Below are positions 45,580 to 55,527 of a stretch of 64,000 bases of DNA, in pieces. The notes beneath the pieces were generated by a model. The model was given only the letters and a program-made list of their open reading frames with translations, searched no databases and was not told where the DNA came from. Each line of letters starts with the position of its first letter. The first letter of the stretch is position 1. The DNA is from Rhinopithecus roxellana (Eukaryota; Chordata; Mammalia; Primates; Cercopithecidae), in assembly GCF_007565055.1 (NCBI RefSeq), contig NC_044558.1, positions 126,778,235 to 126,842,234 of the forward strand, read 5' to 3'. The translations under genes and the position numbers were made by a program.

Positions 45580-46142
45580 TATTTTACCATTTATTAAGTG
45601 GAAAGAGTTCATCATAAAGATTTTCATCCTCATCATCTTCACATTGACTGGGTGGAAGAAGAGGAAGTTGTTTTTTTGGGGGGGTTTTCTTTTTTTTTTT
45701 TTTTTTTTTCTGGAGACCGAGTGTCTCCCTGTCACCCAGGCTGGAGTGCAGTGGTGCAATCTCGGCTTACTGCAACCTCTGCCTCCCGGATTCAAATGAT
45801 TCTCTTGCCTCAGCCTCCCGAATAGCTGGAACTACAGGTGCCCGCCATCACACCCGGCTAATTTCTATATTTTTAGTGGACGAAGGGTTTCACCATGTTG
45901 GCCAGGCTGGTCTCTAACTCCTGACCTCGTGATGATCCGCCCGCCTCAGCCTCCGAAAGTGCTGGGATTACAGGTGTGAGCCACCATGCCCAGCAATGGA
46001 GTTGTTCTTACTGTCTCAGGAGTGGCAGAGGCAAAAGAGGTAGAAGTAGGAGAGGCAGGCACACTTGGTGTAACCTTTATTAAAAACAATCCTCATATAA
46101 ATGGACTTCTGCAGCTCAATCTTGTGTTGTTCAAGGAACAAC
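45580..46142 (-). mobile_element. Tigger2/MER28-like fragment split by AluS
   Basis: Left part (45580-45689) reads ATTTATTAAGTGGAAAGAGTTCATCATAAAG. The right part (45996-46142) reads GTTGTTCTTACTGTCTCAGGAG and ends ATCTTGTGTTGTTCAAGGAACAACTGTA, the reverse of a CAGTTGACCCTTGAACAAC-type Tigger end. Subfamily is from memory. Confidence 0.7.
45690..45995 (-). repeat. AluS nested in Tigger fragment
   Basis: T tract, CTGGAGACCGAGTGTCTCC through GAGCCACCATGCCCAGCA. Confidence 0.94.
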
Positions 46143-46222
46143 TGTATGTATATGTGTGTATATATATGTGTGTGTGTATATATATGTGTGTGTGTATATA
46201 TATGTATGTATGTATGTATATG
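46143..46222 (+). repeat. (TATG/TG)n microsatellite
   Basis: Repeats of GTGTATATATATGTGTGTGT then GTATGTATGTATG; starts exactly at the Tigger end. Confidence 0.92.
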
Positions 46223-46499
46223 TATACTTCATTAAGCGTTTTCAAATATGACTGATTTATAGAAAATAAGTGTTTTCATGGTTTTATTACTGATGAGAAA
46301 GAAAATATCTAGGGGTGTTTGCTCTATTTGTCTTTTCACGGTAAATGTATAACTTAAAACATTACATTTTCATCAAAATAAAAGAAATCTGTAATATTTA
46401 GACACGTGCCCCTGGTTTTCTCCTCGTTTGAGTTTTATGCAGCTTTCTGTTTCAGGGTCATGGGACTGGCTTACTCCAGAGCTACCATATTCTTTCTAT

Positions 46500-46792
46500 T
46501 TTTTTTTTTTTCTTTATGAGACAGACTCTCACTCATTGCCCAGGCTGGCACAATCTCTCAGTTCACTGCAACCTCTGCCTCCCAGTTCAAGTGATTCTCC
46601 CACCTCAGCCTCCTGAGTAGCTGGGACTACTGGCATGAGCCACCATACCTGGCTAATTTTTTTTGTACTTTTGTAGAGATGGGTTTTCGCCATGTTGGCC
46701 AGGCTGGTCTTGAACTCCTGACCTCAAGTGATCCACCTGCCTCAGCCTCCCAAAGTGCTGGGATTATAGGCATGAGCCACTGTACCCAGCCT
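46500..46792 (-). repeat. AluS/J
   Basis: T tract, GAGACAGACTCTCACTCATTG through GAGCCACTGTACCCAGCC. Confidence 0.94.
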
Positions 46793-46876
46793 GCCGTGCC
46801 CTTTTATGGTGGGGGTGGTGGTGTTTTTTGTTTTACCCAGATTTTCTGGAACTGAATTATGGGGGTTGGTTGGTTG

Positions 46877-47168
46877 GTTTGAGATGGGGTCTGGTTCTGT
46901 CGCCCATTCTGGAGTGCAATAGCACGATCTCAGCTCACTGCAACCTCCACCTCCTGGGCTCAAACCATCCTTCTACATCAGCCTCCCAAGTAGCTAGGAC
47001 TATAGGCGTATACCACCACACCTGCCTGGCTAATTTTTGTATTTTTGGTAGAGATGGATTTTCACCATATTGCCCAGGCTGGTCTCAAACTCCTGGGCTA
47101 AAGCAATCCACCCACCTCAGGCTCCCAAAGTGCTGGGATTACAGGTGTGAGCCACCGCTCCTGGCCCA
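46877..47168 (-). repeat. AluS/J
   Basis: (GGTT)n tail, GAGATGGGGTCTGGTTCTG through GAGCCACCGCTCCTGGCC. Confidence 0.94.
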
Positions 47169-47466
47169 TATACTTTTTTTTTTTAAGACAAAAAAAGAAA
47201 CAAAACTTTTTGGTCCTCTTTTGTCTCTCCTCCCTTATAATATCTTCTCTCTTTTTCTTTCTGTCATTGACCATACCTCACCAATTACCAGTTAAGGATC
47301 AAGTAGCAATTTCATGTGCCTTTCTGGAGATACCGAAATGACACTCAAAACCTCCTCTTGTGATTTTGAAAACAAAATAAATAAATGCACTTTACAAAAT
47401 TTTTTATTCCATCATACTTTTCAAAAGTTTTCATCTATGTATTGATAGTTCATTTTTACATTGAAG

Positions 47467-47676
47467 GAAAGACCAAGAAGTGCAGTGGAACAGCTGTGTT
47501 TGGCTGAAAGTACTCGACCTAGGATGACGGTGGAAGAGCAAATGGAAAGAATAAGAAGACATCAACAAGCGTGCCTGAGGGAAAAGAAAAAAGGATTCAA
47601 TGTTATTGGTGCTTCAGACCAGTCACCCTTACAAAGCCCTTCAAATTTAAGGGATAATCCATTTAGGACTACTCAG
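47467..47676 (+). CDS. PLEKHA5: PLEKHA5 coding exon (window exon 11, conserved basic helix)
   Basis: Seventy codons beginning ERPRSAVEQLCLAESTRPRM, then TVEEQMERIRRHQQACLREK, and ending LRDNPFRTTQ. The MTVEEQMERIRRHQQ helix followed by a basic REKKKG cluster is, from memory, the most conserved element of the C-terminal half across PLEKHA5, PLEKHA6 and PLEKHA7. The acceptor is weak (TTTTTACATTGAAG, purine just before AG) and the donor is GTATAT. Phase 0 at both ends makes it a possible regulated cassette. After the helix the sequence is Ser/Pro-rich (DQSPLQSPSN). Confidence 0.95.
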
Positions 47677-48125
47677 GTATATGAATTGCATTTGATTATT
47701 CTTTTGTGTAAATCTCACTGAATTTTGGAATCAGAGTTACATGATTGATGGGTCTTAAAAGGTCTGCAGTATGGATAGTTATTTTATATTATTTAATTCT
47801 TGTAATAATAAGCTAAAACAGCTAAGTAAAATGTAAATAACCCTGAGTTCAAGAGACCAGAGCTAAACTACATGTTGGATGGCCGTGGACCAGTTGTGGA
47901 CTTAATGTCTTCAACTGTACGGTGATGATACAGCTGCCCAGACACTAAGAAAATAAAAGGGTTTTCAACAAATGTAAAATGCTATGCAGGTTACCAAGAT
48001 AGTCCCCAATTCCCCTCTCAATAAAATGTGTATTGCTTTGTGTCCTAATTTAACATGACCTAAATTGTAGCAGGAGAGAGCTTCTAAATAAAGTTCCAAG
48101 TGTGCTGTCCATCACCTCTCAACTT
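47677..48125 (+). other. PLEKHA5 intron, unique-looking
   Basis: Nothing certain; GGACCAGTTGTGGACTTAATG with GTACGGTGATGAT may be an old MIR trace. Confidence 0.4.
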
Positions 48126-48135
48126 AAAAAGGCTT

Positions 48136-48470
48136 GGCCGGGCGCGGTGGCTCAAGCCTGTAATCCCAGCACTTTGGGAGGCCGAGGCGGGCGGATCACA
48201 AGGTCAGGAGATCGAGACCATCCTGGCTAACACGGTGAAACCCCGTCTCTACTAAAAAATACAAAAAAAAAAAAAAAAAAAACTAGCCGGGCGAGGAGGC
48301 GGGCGCCTGTAGTCCCAGCTACTCGGGAGGCTGAGGCAGGAGAATGGCGTGAACCCGGGAGGCGGAGCTTGCAGTGAGCTGAGATCTGGCCAGTGCACTC
48401 CAGCTTGGGTGACAGAGCAAGACTCTGTCTCAAAAAAAAAAAATAAAAATAAAAAAAAATAAAAATAAAA
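48136..48470 (+). repeat. AluYRa (young)
   Basis: GGCCGGGCGCGGTGGCTCAAG with an expanded A(19) middle tract and (AAAAAT)n tail. Short TSD AAAAAGGCTT on both sides. Confidence 0.96.
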
Positions 48471-49026
48471 AAAAGGCTTAAAAAGTGATGCCATTTTGTT
48501 TCTTTTTTTTGTTTTTTTGTTTTTTTTGTTGTTGTTGTTTTTTTGTTTTGTTTTGTTTTTTTGCCCCTCTTTATAAATTCAGAGATAGCAGCCTAGTCAA
48601 CCTGTTCAGTAGCTTCTGTCTGGTCTGTCCCTGTTTGTAGACACTTGTCACCTAGCAGTAGTATCTTAAAAGTTTGTCTATAATGGCATAAACTGAATGC
48701 ATCAGCTGAACATGCTTTCCTGTCCTAATGGACATCCCCTCTTTCCATCTAATCAAAAGCAGGCATTGCTAAAGGAGACTAAACAAAGCAGCAGTTTGAA
48801 TTGTGGCACATTCTGCAAATTACAAAATAAATGTTTTTTTCTAAAAGAAATGAGAAAAATGTGTGGAATAGTGCTATATATATAAATTTTCTTTGTTAGT
48901 TTTCATAAGAAAACTTCATGAGTGAAGATCCAGCTTTGTTCTATTTTCAGAATTAACAGGCACTATTTATAACATATACATGCATGCACAGTATGAATAT
49001 AAAAATGCTCTATGTCTTTTGAGCAG
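48471..49026 (+). other. PLEKHA5 intron before exon 12
   Basis: A T/G-rich (TTTTG/TTG) tract at 48496-48562; otherwise unique-looking up to the tandem acceptor at 49021-49026. Confidence 0.6.
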
Positions 49027-49167
49027 ACTCGAAGGAAGGATGATAACGTTAAGGAACTGGACATTGTCATTAGAGAAAATGATGTAAAGCCAGACCGTGA
49101 AACTCCCACAGCAGAAATTATTCAACTAAAAGAAACTGAACCCCAAAATGTGGACTTCAGCAAAGAG
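49027..49167 (+). CDS. PLEKHA5: PLEKHA5 coding exon (window exon 12)
   Basis: Forty-seven codons: TRRKDDNVKELDIVIRENDV, KPDRETPTAEIIQLKETEPQ, NVDFSKE. The donor is GTAGGG. The acceptor is a GAGCAG tandem; I place the start after the second AG because CAG is the stronger acceptor, but use of the first would add one Gln. The exon is charged and has no domain. Compared with my memory of human PLEKHA5 it has two additional residues (Asn-Val after DD) and several substitutions, so it looks faster-evolving than its neighbours. Confidence 0.93.
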
Positions 49168-49349
49168 GTAGGGAGATTATTTTAAGAAAGGTATTCCAAA
49201 GGAATAGATTAGTGAAGATTAAATCAAGTGGTAAGGTTGAAAATAAAGTATATTTCTTTCAGTCACAGAGGCCATAGAGCTAAATGAAAAAATAAGCTTT
49301 CTTTAGTTTGATTGATGTATTCAGCCACATCAAAGCATGCATTAATTGG

Positions 49350-49613
49350 CCAGACACAGTGGCTCGTGTGTATAATCCCAGCACTTTGAGAAGCTGAGGC
49401 AGGCAGATCACTTGAGCTCAGGAGTGTGAGACCAGCTTGGGCAACATGGTGAAACCCTGTCTCTACTAAGAATACAAAAATTAGCCAGGTGTGGTGGCAT
49501 GCATCTGTAATCCCAACTGCTACTGGGGAAGCAGGTGGGAGGATCACCTGAGCTCAAGTTGCAGTGAGTAGAAATGGGCCACAGAGTGAGATCCTGTTTC
49601 AAAAAAAAAAAAA
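49350..49613 (+). repeat. AluS/J
   Basis: GGCCAGACACAGTGGCTCGTG through GAGATCCTGTTTCAAAAAA; right arm partly deleted. Confidence 0.93.
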
Positions 49614-49619
49614 ATTGCG

Positions 49620-49925
49620 GCCTGGCACAGTGGCTCACGCGTGTAATCCCAGCACTTTGGAGGCCGAGATGAGTGGATCACTTGAGGCCCGGAGTTCAAA
49701 ATCAGCCTGGCCAACATAGTGAAACCCTGTCTCTACTAAAAAATACAAAAGTTAGCCAGTCATGGTGGCACATACCTGTAATCCCTACTCGGGAGGCTGA
49801 AGCAGGAGAATTGCTTGAACCTGGGAGGCGGAGGTTGCAGTGAGCCAAGATCGCGCCGCTGCCCTGTAGCCTGGAGGACAGAGTGAGATTCCGTCTCCAA
49901 AAAAAAAAGAAAGAAAAAAGAAAAA
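49620..49925 (+). repeat. AluS
   Basis: GCCTGGCACAGTGGCTCACGC through ATTCCGTCTCCAAAAAAAAA. Confidence 0.94.
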
Positions 49926-50054
49926 TTTTTTTTTAAAAACTGCATTAACTGAAAATGTAAAACATAATCAGTCAGGGCTAGATTAAATTATCATTAATCC
50001 CTGTTAAAGAATCTTATATCCCAACAGCTAGGTCTGTTGCAATATGTATCATCT

Positions 50055-50345
50055 CTTTTTTTTTGAGACAGAATCTCACCCTGTCGCCCAGGCTGGAGTG
50101 CAGCAGCGTGATCTTGGCTCACTGCAACCTCCGCCTCCCAGGTTCAAGCGATTCTCCTGCCTTAGCCTCCCACGTAGTTAGGATTACAGGCATGTGCCAC
50201 CACGCCCAGCTAATTTTTTGTATCTTTAGTAGAGACGGGGTTTCACCATGTTGACCAGGCTGGTCTCGAACTCCTGACCTCGTGATCTGCCCATCTCGGC
50301 CTCCCAAAGTGCTGGGATTACAGGTGTGAGCCACTGTGCCCGGCC
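50055..50345 (-). repeat. AluS
   Basis: T tract, GAGACAGAATCTCACCCTGTC through GAGCCACTGTGCCCGGCC. TSD-like GTATCATCTCTTT / GCATCATCTCTTT. Confidence 0.95.
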
Positions 50346-50406
50346 TGCATCATCTCTTTAGACAAATAACTTTTTGCATCCTAGTAGTAAAGAATGTTAA
50401 TATTCT

Positions 50407-50707
50407 GGCCGGGCGCGGTGGCTCAAGCCTGTAATCCCAGCACTTTGGGAGGCCGAGACAGGCGGATCACGAGGTCAGGAGATCGAGACCATCCTGGCTA
50501 ACACGGTGAAACCCCGTCTCTACTAAAAACTACAAAAAACTAGCCGGGCGAGGTGGCGGGCGCCTGTAGTCCCAGCTACTTGGGAGGCTGAGGCAGGAGA
50601 ATGGCTTAAACCCGGGGGGTGGAGCTTGCAGTGAGCTGAGATCTGGCCACTGCACTCCAGCCTGGGTGACAGAGCGAGACTCCATCTCAAAAAAAAAAAA
50701 AAAAAAA
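50407..50707 (+). repeat. AluYRa (young), upstream of exon 13
   Basis: GGCCGGGCGCGGTGGCTCAAG. Perfect TSD AAGAATGTTAATATTCT at 50390-50406 and 50708-50724. Confidence 0.97.
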
Positions 50708-50871
50708 AAGAATGTTAATATTCTTAATATACTTGAACCTAAATTTATTATCACTAAATATTTGATAGAGTATGATTGTTTAATAAACTGTATTTTGGAA
50801 TTATTTTAGATTTGCTAATCTAATGGGATAAGAATTCTTTGAAACGAAAATTTTTCTTTTTTATTCTATAG

Positions 50872-50996
50872 TTTAAAAAAACTGAAAACATTTCATATGA
50901 AATGCTTTTTGAACCTGAGCCAAATGGAGTAAATTCTGTGGAAATGATGGATAAAGAAAGAAACAAAGAAAAAATGCCTGAGGATGTTACATTCAG
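50872..50996 (+). CDS. PLEKHA5: PLEKHA5 coding exon (window exon 13)
   Basis: Forty-one codons plus two bases: FKKTENISYEMLFEPEPNGV, NSVEMMDKERNKEKMPEDVT, F. The acceptor is TTATTCTATAG and the donor GTAATA. The split Ser codon (AG|C) is completed in the next exon. The segment is acidic and disordered in appearance. An AluYRa copy ends about 150 bp upstream. A MIR split by two Alus begins 65 bp downstream of the donor. Confidence 0.94.
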
Positions 50997-51176
50997 GTAA
51001 TATTTAAGAAGAGCAAAGGAATCATTCACAAATTTGTATAACTGCTTAAAAATGGTGAACTTTAGAGTCAAGAGTACTGGATTTCAGCCCCAGCTTAGCT
51101 AGCTAAGAGCTATAGAATCTTGAGCAAGTTATATAACCTCTTAAACTGCACATTCCTCACTTGTAAAGATGGCGGT

Positions 51177-51467
51177 AGGGCTGGCTGCACTGGTGCACAT
51201 CTATAACTCCAGCACTTTGAAAGGCCAAGGCAGGAGGATCACCTGAGCCCAGGAATTCAAGGCCAGCCTGGGCAATGTAATGAGACCTCATCTCTGAAAA
51301 AAAAATTAGCCAGGCATGGTGGCATGTGCCTGTAGTCCTGGCTACTCGGAGGCTGAGGTGAGAGGATCACTTGAGCCTAGGAGCTCGAGGCTGCAGTGAC
51401 CCGTGATTATGCCAGTACACTCCAGCCTGGGCAACAGAGTGAGACTCTATCGCGAAAAAAAAAAAAA
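51177..51467 (+). repeat. AluJ nested in MIR
   Basis: GTAGGGCTGGCTGCACTGGTG through ACTCTATCGCGAAAAAA. Confidence 0.92.
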
Positions 51468-51526
51468 AGGCATCATAGCAGTATCTGACAGGTATATTGT
51501 AAAGATTAATATGAAAACACATGTGG

Positions 51527-51831
51527 CAGGGAGCAGTGGCTTATGCCTATAATCCCAGCACTTTGGGAGGCCAACGGGGGCAGATCACTCGAAGTCAGGA
51601 GTTTGAGACCAACTTGGCCAACATGGTAAAACCCTGTCTCTACTAAAAGTACAAAAATTAGCCACACATAGTGGTGCATGCCTGTGGTCCCAGCTACTTG
51701 GGAGGCTGAGGCAGAAGAAATGCTTGAACTCAGGAGGCAGAGATTGCAGTGAGCTGAGATCACACCACTACATTCCAGCCTGGGTGACAGAGTAAAACTC
51801 CATCTCAAAAGAAAAGGAAAAAAAAAAAGAA
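51527..51831 (+). repeat. AluS nested in MIR
   Basis: GGCAGGGAGCAGTGGCTTATG through ACTCCATCTCAAAAG. Flanks AAAACACATGTGGC / AAAATACACGTATAGC resemble a TSD. Confidence 0.94.
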
Positions 51832-51904
51832 AAAGGAAAATACACGTATAGCACTTAACACTGTGCTTAGCACGCAGGAAGTATTCAATAAATGATGCTT
51901 TACT

Positions 51905-52055
51905 CCAGGTGCCTGCGTGTAGTTCCAACTACTCAGGAAACTGAGGTGGGAGGATTGCTTGAACCTGGGAGGGCAAGGCTGCAGTGAGCCATAATCACGT
52001 CACTGCACTCTAGCCTGGGCAACAGGGCAAGACCCTGTCTCAAAAAAATTTTTCA
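51905..52055 (+). repeat. Alu right arm
   Basis: CCAGGTGCCTGCGTGTAGTTC through GACCCTGTCTCAAAAAAA. Confidence 0.9.
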
Positions 52056-52135
52056 AAGAGAGATAAATACCTTTAAAAAAAAAAAAGTCAAAAGGCATAT
52101 AAGCTGTAGCAGAGTAAGCAGTTCAGCACTGCCTA

Positions 52136-52194
52136 TACAGTAGGCCCTCCATATCCATGGATTCAGAACCCATGGATATGGAGGGCCAACTGTA
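52136..52194 (+). other. Hairpin, 25-bp stem with one mismatch
   Basis: GGCCCTCCATATCCATGG (52143-52160) is exactly complementary to 52170-52187, with a 9-nt loop. TACAGT at the base also pairs with ACTGTA across one mismatch. It is of pre-miRNA size and lies on the PLEKHA5 sense strand in an intron. Processing is not shown. Confidence 0.7.
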
Positions 52195-52265
52195 CTGTGC
52201 CATTTGATATCAAGGACTTGAGCATCTGCAGATTTTGCTACCTGTAGCGGGTCCTGAAATCAATC
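52136..52265 (+). mobile_element. MER2-like DNA transposon remnant with terminal hairpin
   Basis: TACAGTAGGCCCTCCATATCC begins like MER2. GACTTGAGCATCTGCAGATTT and GGGTCCTGAAATCAATCTTCC follow the 3' part of that family. The first 59 nt form a near-perfect hairpin (see findings). Confidence 0.65.
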
Positions 52266-52371
52266 TTCCCAGGTAATGATTGACAGTGGTCAAAATTCTA
52301 AGCTGTCTCATAAGAGTTCCAGAAATTACGGTGATTTTTCTTTTTCCTTTTAGCTATATTTCTTTTTTTCT

Positions 52372-52700
52372 TTTTTTTTTCTTTTTTTTTTTTTTGAGAC
52401 AGAGTCTCACTCTGTTGCCCTGGCCGGAGTGCAGTGGCGCAATCTCAGCTCACTGCGCTCGGTTCCCGGAGGGGAACCTCCGCCTCCCAGGTTCAGGCAA
52501 TTCTTCTGCCTCAGCCTCCCAAGTAGCTCGGACTACAGGCGCCCACCACCACGCACGGCTAATTTTTTTTTTTGTATTTTTAGTAGAGATGGGGTTTCAC
52601 CATGTTAGCCAGGATGGTCTCAATCTCCTGACCTCATGATCCACCCGCCTCGGCCTCCCAGAGTGCTGGGATTACAGGCATGAGCCATCGCACCTGGCCA
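52372..52700 (-). repeat. AluS with 18-nt palindromic insertion
   Basis: T tract, GAGACAGAGTCTCACTCTG to GAGCCATCGCACCTGGCC. Between CTCACTGC and AACCTCCGCC it has an extra GCTCGGTTCCCGGAGGGG. Confidence 0.94.
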
Positions 52701-52729
52701 TCTTTTAGCTGTATTTCTTAACTAGCCTT

Positions 52730-53035
52730 CTTTTTTTTTTTTTTTTTTTTTTTGGAGACAGAGTCTCACTCTGTCACCCGGGCTGGAGTGCAGTAGTGCA
52801 ATCTAGGCACACTGCAACCTCCACCTCCTGGGTTCAAGCGATTCTCCTGCCTCAGCCTCCCAAGTAGCTGGGATTACAGGCACATGCCACCATGCCCAGC
52901 TAATTTTTGTATTTTTTAGTAGAGACGGGGTTTCACCATGTTGGCCAGGCTGGCCTCAAATTCCTGACCTCAGGTGATTCACCCACCTCAGCCTCCCAAA
53001 GTGCTGCGATTACAGACATGAGTCACCATACTAGC
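52730..53035 (-). repeat. AluS
   Basis: T(21), GGAGACAGAGTCTCACTCTG through GAGTCACCATACTAGCC. Confidence 0.95.
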
Positions 53036-53478
53036 CTTAACTGACCTTCCTAAGAGTATATCTTCAATCTTTCCCTCTGTTAAAAATATTACCAGCACTA
53101 GAAAACAGAAATGCTATGGTTTAATGTGATTAGGAATGCCTTTATTGCTTAAATGAATAGCAAGATTGAATTTGAAAAGTATTTGGCAATGTCTGATAAG
53201 AAAAATATCTCTGCTGAATTTTTCTATTAAGAAACATAGATTAAAACACACTCGGTATATTAAAAATTGATGAGTTCATAATGATACAACAACAAAAAAA
53301 TTATTTGTTGACCATTTTAGAGGATACTAGAGAATCAACTTTTATTCCAAAACTTGCTACATTAAGGGAAAGGATCAAGTATTTATCATGTTTTTTTCAC
53401 AAACTGTAACCAAATAGTTTGAGGAAACTTTTATTTTTAGAAGAATTTCAAGCAAGAGTCAATATCATTGCTTTGTGG
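53036..53478 (+). other. PLEKHA5 intron, unique-looking
   Basis: Nothing recognised. Confidence 0.5.
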
Positions 53479-53787
53479 CCAGTCACAGTGGCTCATGCCT
53501 GAAATCCCAGCACTTTGGGAGGCCGAGGCAGGCAGATCAATTGAGGTCAGGAGTTTGAAACTAGCCTGGCCAATAATATGGTGAAACACTGTCTCTACTA
53601 AAAATACAAAAGTTATCTGGGCATAGTGACACATGCCTGTCATCCCACCTGCTTGGGAGGCTGAGGCACAAGAATTCCTTGAGCCAGGGAGGCGGAGGTC
53701 ACAGTGAGCCAAGATCCTGCCACTGTACTCCAGCCTGGGCGACAGAGTTAGAATCTGCCTCAAAAAAAAAAAAAAAAAAAAAAAAAG
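53479..53787 (+). repeat. AluS
   Basis: GGCCAGTCACAGTGGCTCATG through ATCTGCCTCAAAAAA. TSD-like ATATCATTGCTTTG / ATGTCATTGCTTTG. Confidence 0.95.
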
Positions 53788-53929
53788 AATGTCATTGCTT
53801 TGCTAACCCTAATGAAATACTGGATTGGAACAGTATTCCTCAGTGGCTGGCAAAGCTGTCAGCTGAAAATCTGACAAGGAGCTTTATACGAATGGGTCAA
53901 CCCAATAACCCCTGAACTCACTGATCTTT

Positions 53930-54106
53930 TTTTTGGGGGGGGCGGGGGGGAATGGAGTCTTACTCTGTGGTCCACATGCTGGAGTGCAGTAGTGCAATCT
54001 TGGCTCACTGCAACCTCTGCCCCCACTGATTCAAGCGATTCTCCTGCCTCAGCCTCCCAAGTAGCTGGGTTTACAGGCGCCTGCCACTGTGCCCAGCTAG
54101 TTTTTG
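53930..54106 (-). repeat. Truncated AluS
   Basis: TGGAGTCTTACTCTGTGGTCC through CAGCTAGTTTTTGTAG; starts with an odd G-rich (TTTTGGGGGGGGCGGGGGGG) run instead of poly(T). Confidence 0.88.
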
Positions 54107-54219
54107 TAGAAACGGAGAAACAATCTGTTAATGCGATAGTTCATGACACCCACCTAATGAAATGTTACTTGCCCCACCAAACCCTAAATTTGAATAAGCC
54201 TTAAAATCATACAACTTTG

Positions 54220-54523
54220 GCCAGGCGCGGTGCCTCACGCCTGTAATCCCAGCACTTTGGGAGGCTGAGGCGGGCGGATCAGGAAGTCAGGACTTTCGAG
54301 ACCATCCTGGCTAATACAGTGAAACCCCGTCTGTACTAAAAATACAAAAAGTTAGCCGGATGTGGTGGCAGGTGCCTGTAGTCCCTGCTACTCTGGAGGC
54401 TGAGGCAGGAGAATGGCGGGAACCTGGGAGACGGAGGTTGCAGTGAGCCTACATCATGCCACTGCTCTCCAGCCTGGGCGACAGAGCAAGACTCTGTCTC
54501 AAAAAAAAAAAAAAAAAAAAAAT
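54220..54523 (+). repeat. AluS/Y
   Basis: GGCCAGGCGCGGTGCCTCACG through ACTCTGTCTCAAAAAA. Confidence 0.95.
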
Positions 54524-54529
54524 TGATAG

Positions 54530-54990
54530 TAATAATATAACTTTATAGAGAATCTTGAGGGATACAATCATCAGAATCCAGAATGTGATAAACTATATAG
54601 GACAGATAGACCAGGTTCTTTTACATGTAAATGGCAGAGAGTAAAAGGGATCTGGGGCAGTGTGTTCTGGATTAAAGTAGACTTTAAGGAATTTGTCAGG
54701 TAATATATGGACTTTGTTTGGATCCTGATTCTCATTCTAAAATGACATTATGAGGCACCAGGAAAATTTAAGCACTGACTGGATATTTGATGACATTAAC
54801 ATATTAAAAATATGTACTGAAGTAATTACAGATTAAATATCATACCTAGAATCTGCTTTAAATGGTTTAGGGAGCGAGGGTTTTAGGGCTTAGATGAAGC
54901 AAGATTGGCAAACTGAGTAATTATTGAAATGAATATACAGGTTTATTATTTGCTCTAATTCTTTTGTTTAAAACTTTCAAAAGAAAAAAG
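54530..54990 (+). mobile_element. Old L1M 3' UTR-like fragment
   Basis: GTAATATATGGACTTTGTTTGGATCCTGATTC, CACTGACTGGATATTTGATGACATTA and GAAGCAAGATTGGCAAACTGAG match a familiar old L1M 3' end. Assignment is from memory. Confidence 0.5.
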
Positions 54991-55113
54991 ATTAATTGTA
55001 AGAAAATGTTAGTTGTTAAACATAGGTGGTGGCATCTTTTATAACAAAAAAAGAAGAAAAATTAATTGTATTCTATAGTGACAAATTTTTAAATACCAAT
55101 CTATTTTCATCAG

Positions 55114-55259
55114 CCCTCAAGATGAAACACAGATCACAAATCATAAACCAGAAGACCATCCTGAAGAAAATACAAAGAACAATGTTGACGAACAGGAAGA
55201 AACTGTTATTTCTTACGAATCAACTCCTGAGGTTTCTAGAGGAAATCAAACAATGGCAG
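55114..55259 (+). CDS. PLEKHA5: PLEKHA5 coding exon (window exon 14)
   Basis: One base completing Ser, 48 codons and one base: PQDETQITNHKPEDHPEENT, KNNVDEQEETVISYESTPEV, SRGNQTMA. The acceptor is TATTTTCATCAG and the donor GTAGAT. It is rich in Glu, Asp, Asn and Thr, with no predicted fold, and continues the acidic linker of the previous exon. The G left at its end starts the Val codon of the last coding exon. The donor falls directly before an intronic in-frame TAG. Confidence 0.94.
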
Positions 55260-55527
55260 GTAGATAGTATACATTTCATAATTTTCTACCTGGTGCTTCC
55301 TCTGAACTTCTAAATTTATTTTCCATGGGGAGATTCTAAGAAGGGAATCACTTAAGTACCTTGACTATAGATAAGTCAGCATTTGCCTCCCCAAGTGTAC
55401 CTTCAGGAGGGGTATGGTCCCTGCCAGAGTCCACCCTGGCAGAGGGATCAACACATTGGTTTTGGTTTTGCTTTTTCCTTTCAATTTTAACATATAGAGT
55501 AAACTTTTTCTAATAAAATCTTTCAGC

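Larger units (their letters stand above)
51058..51903 (+). repeat. MIR in three pieces
   Basis: 51058-51176 (CAAGAGTACTGGATTTCAGCC, CTTGAGCAAGTTATATAACC), 51469-51526 (TGTAAAGATTAATATG) and 51833-51903 (AGCACTTAACACTGTGCTTAGCACG, AATAAATGATG) assemble into one full-order MIR interrupted by two Alus. Confidence 0.8.

Noticed and set aside
45986..46255. + ORF with VYVCIYMCVCIYM repeats
   Set aside because: It is a translation of a Tigger fragment and a TG/TA microsatellite.
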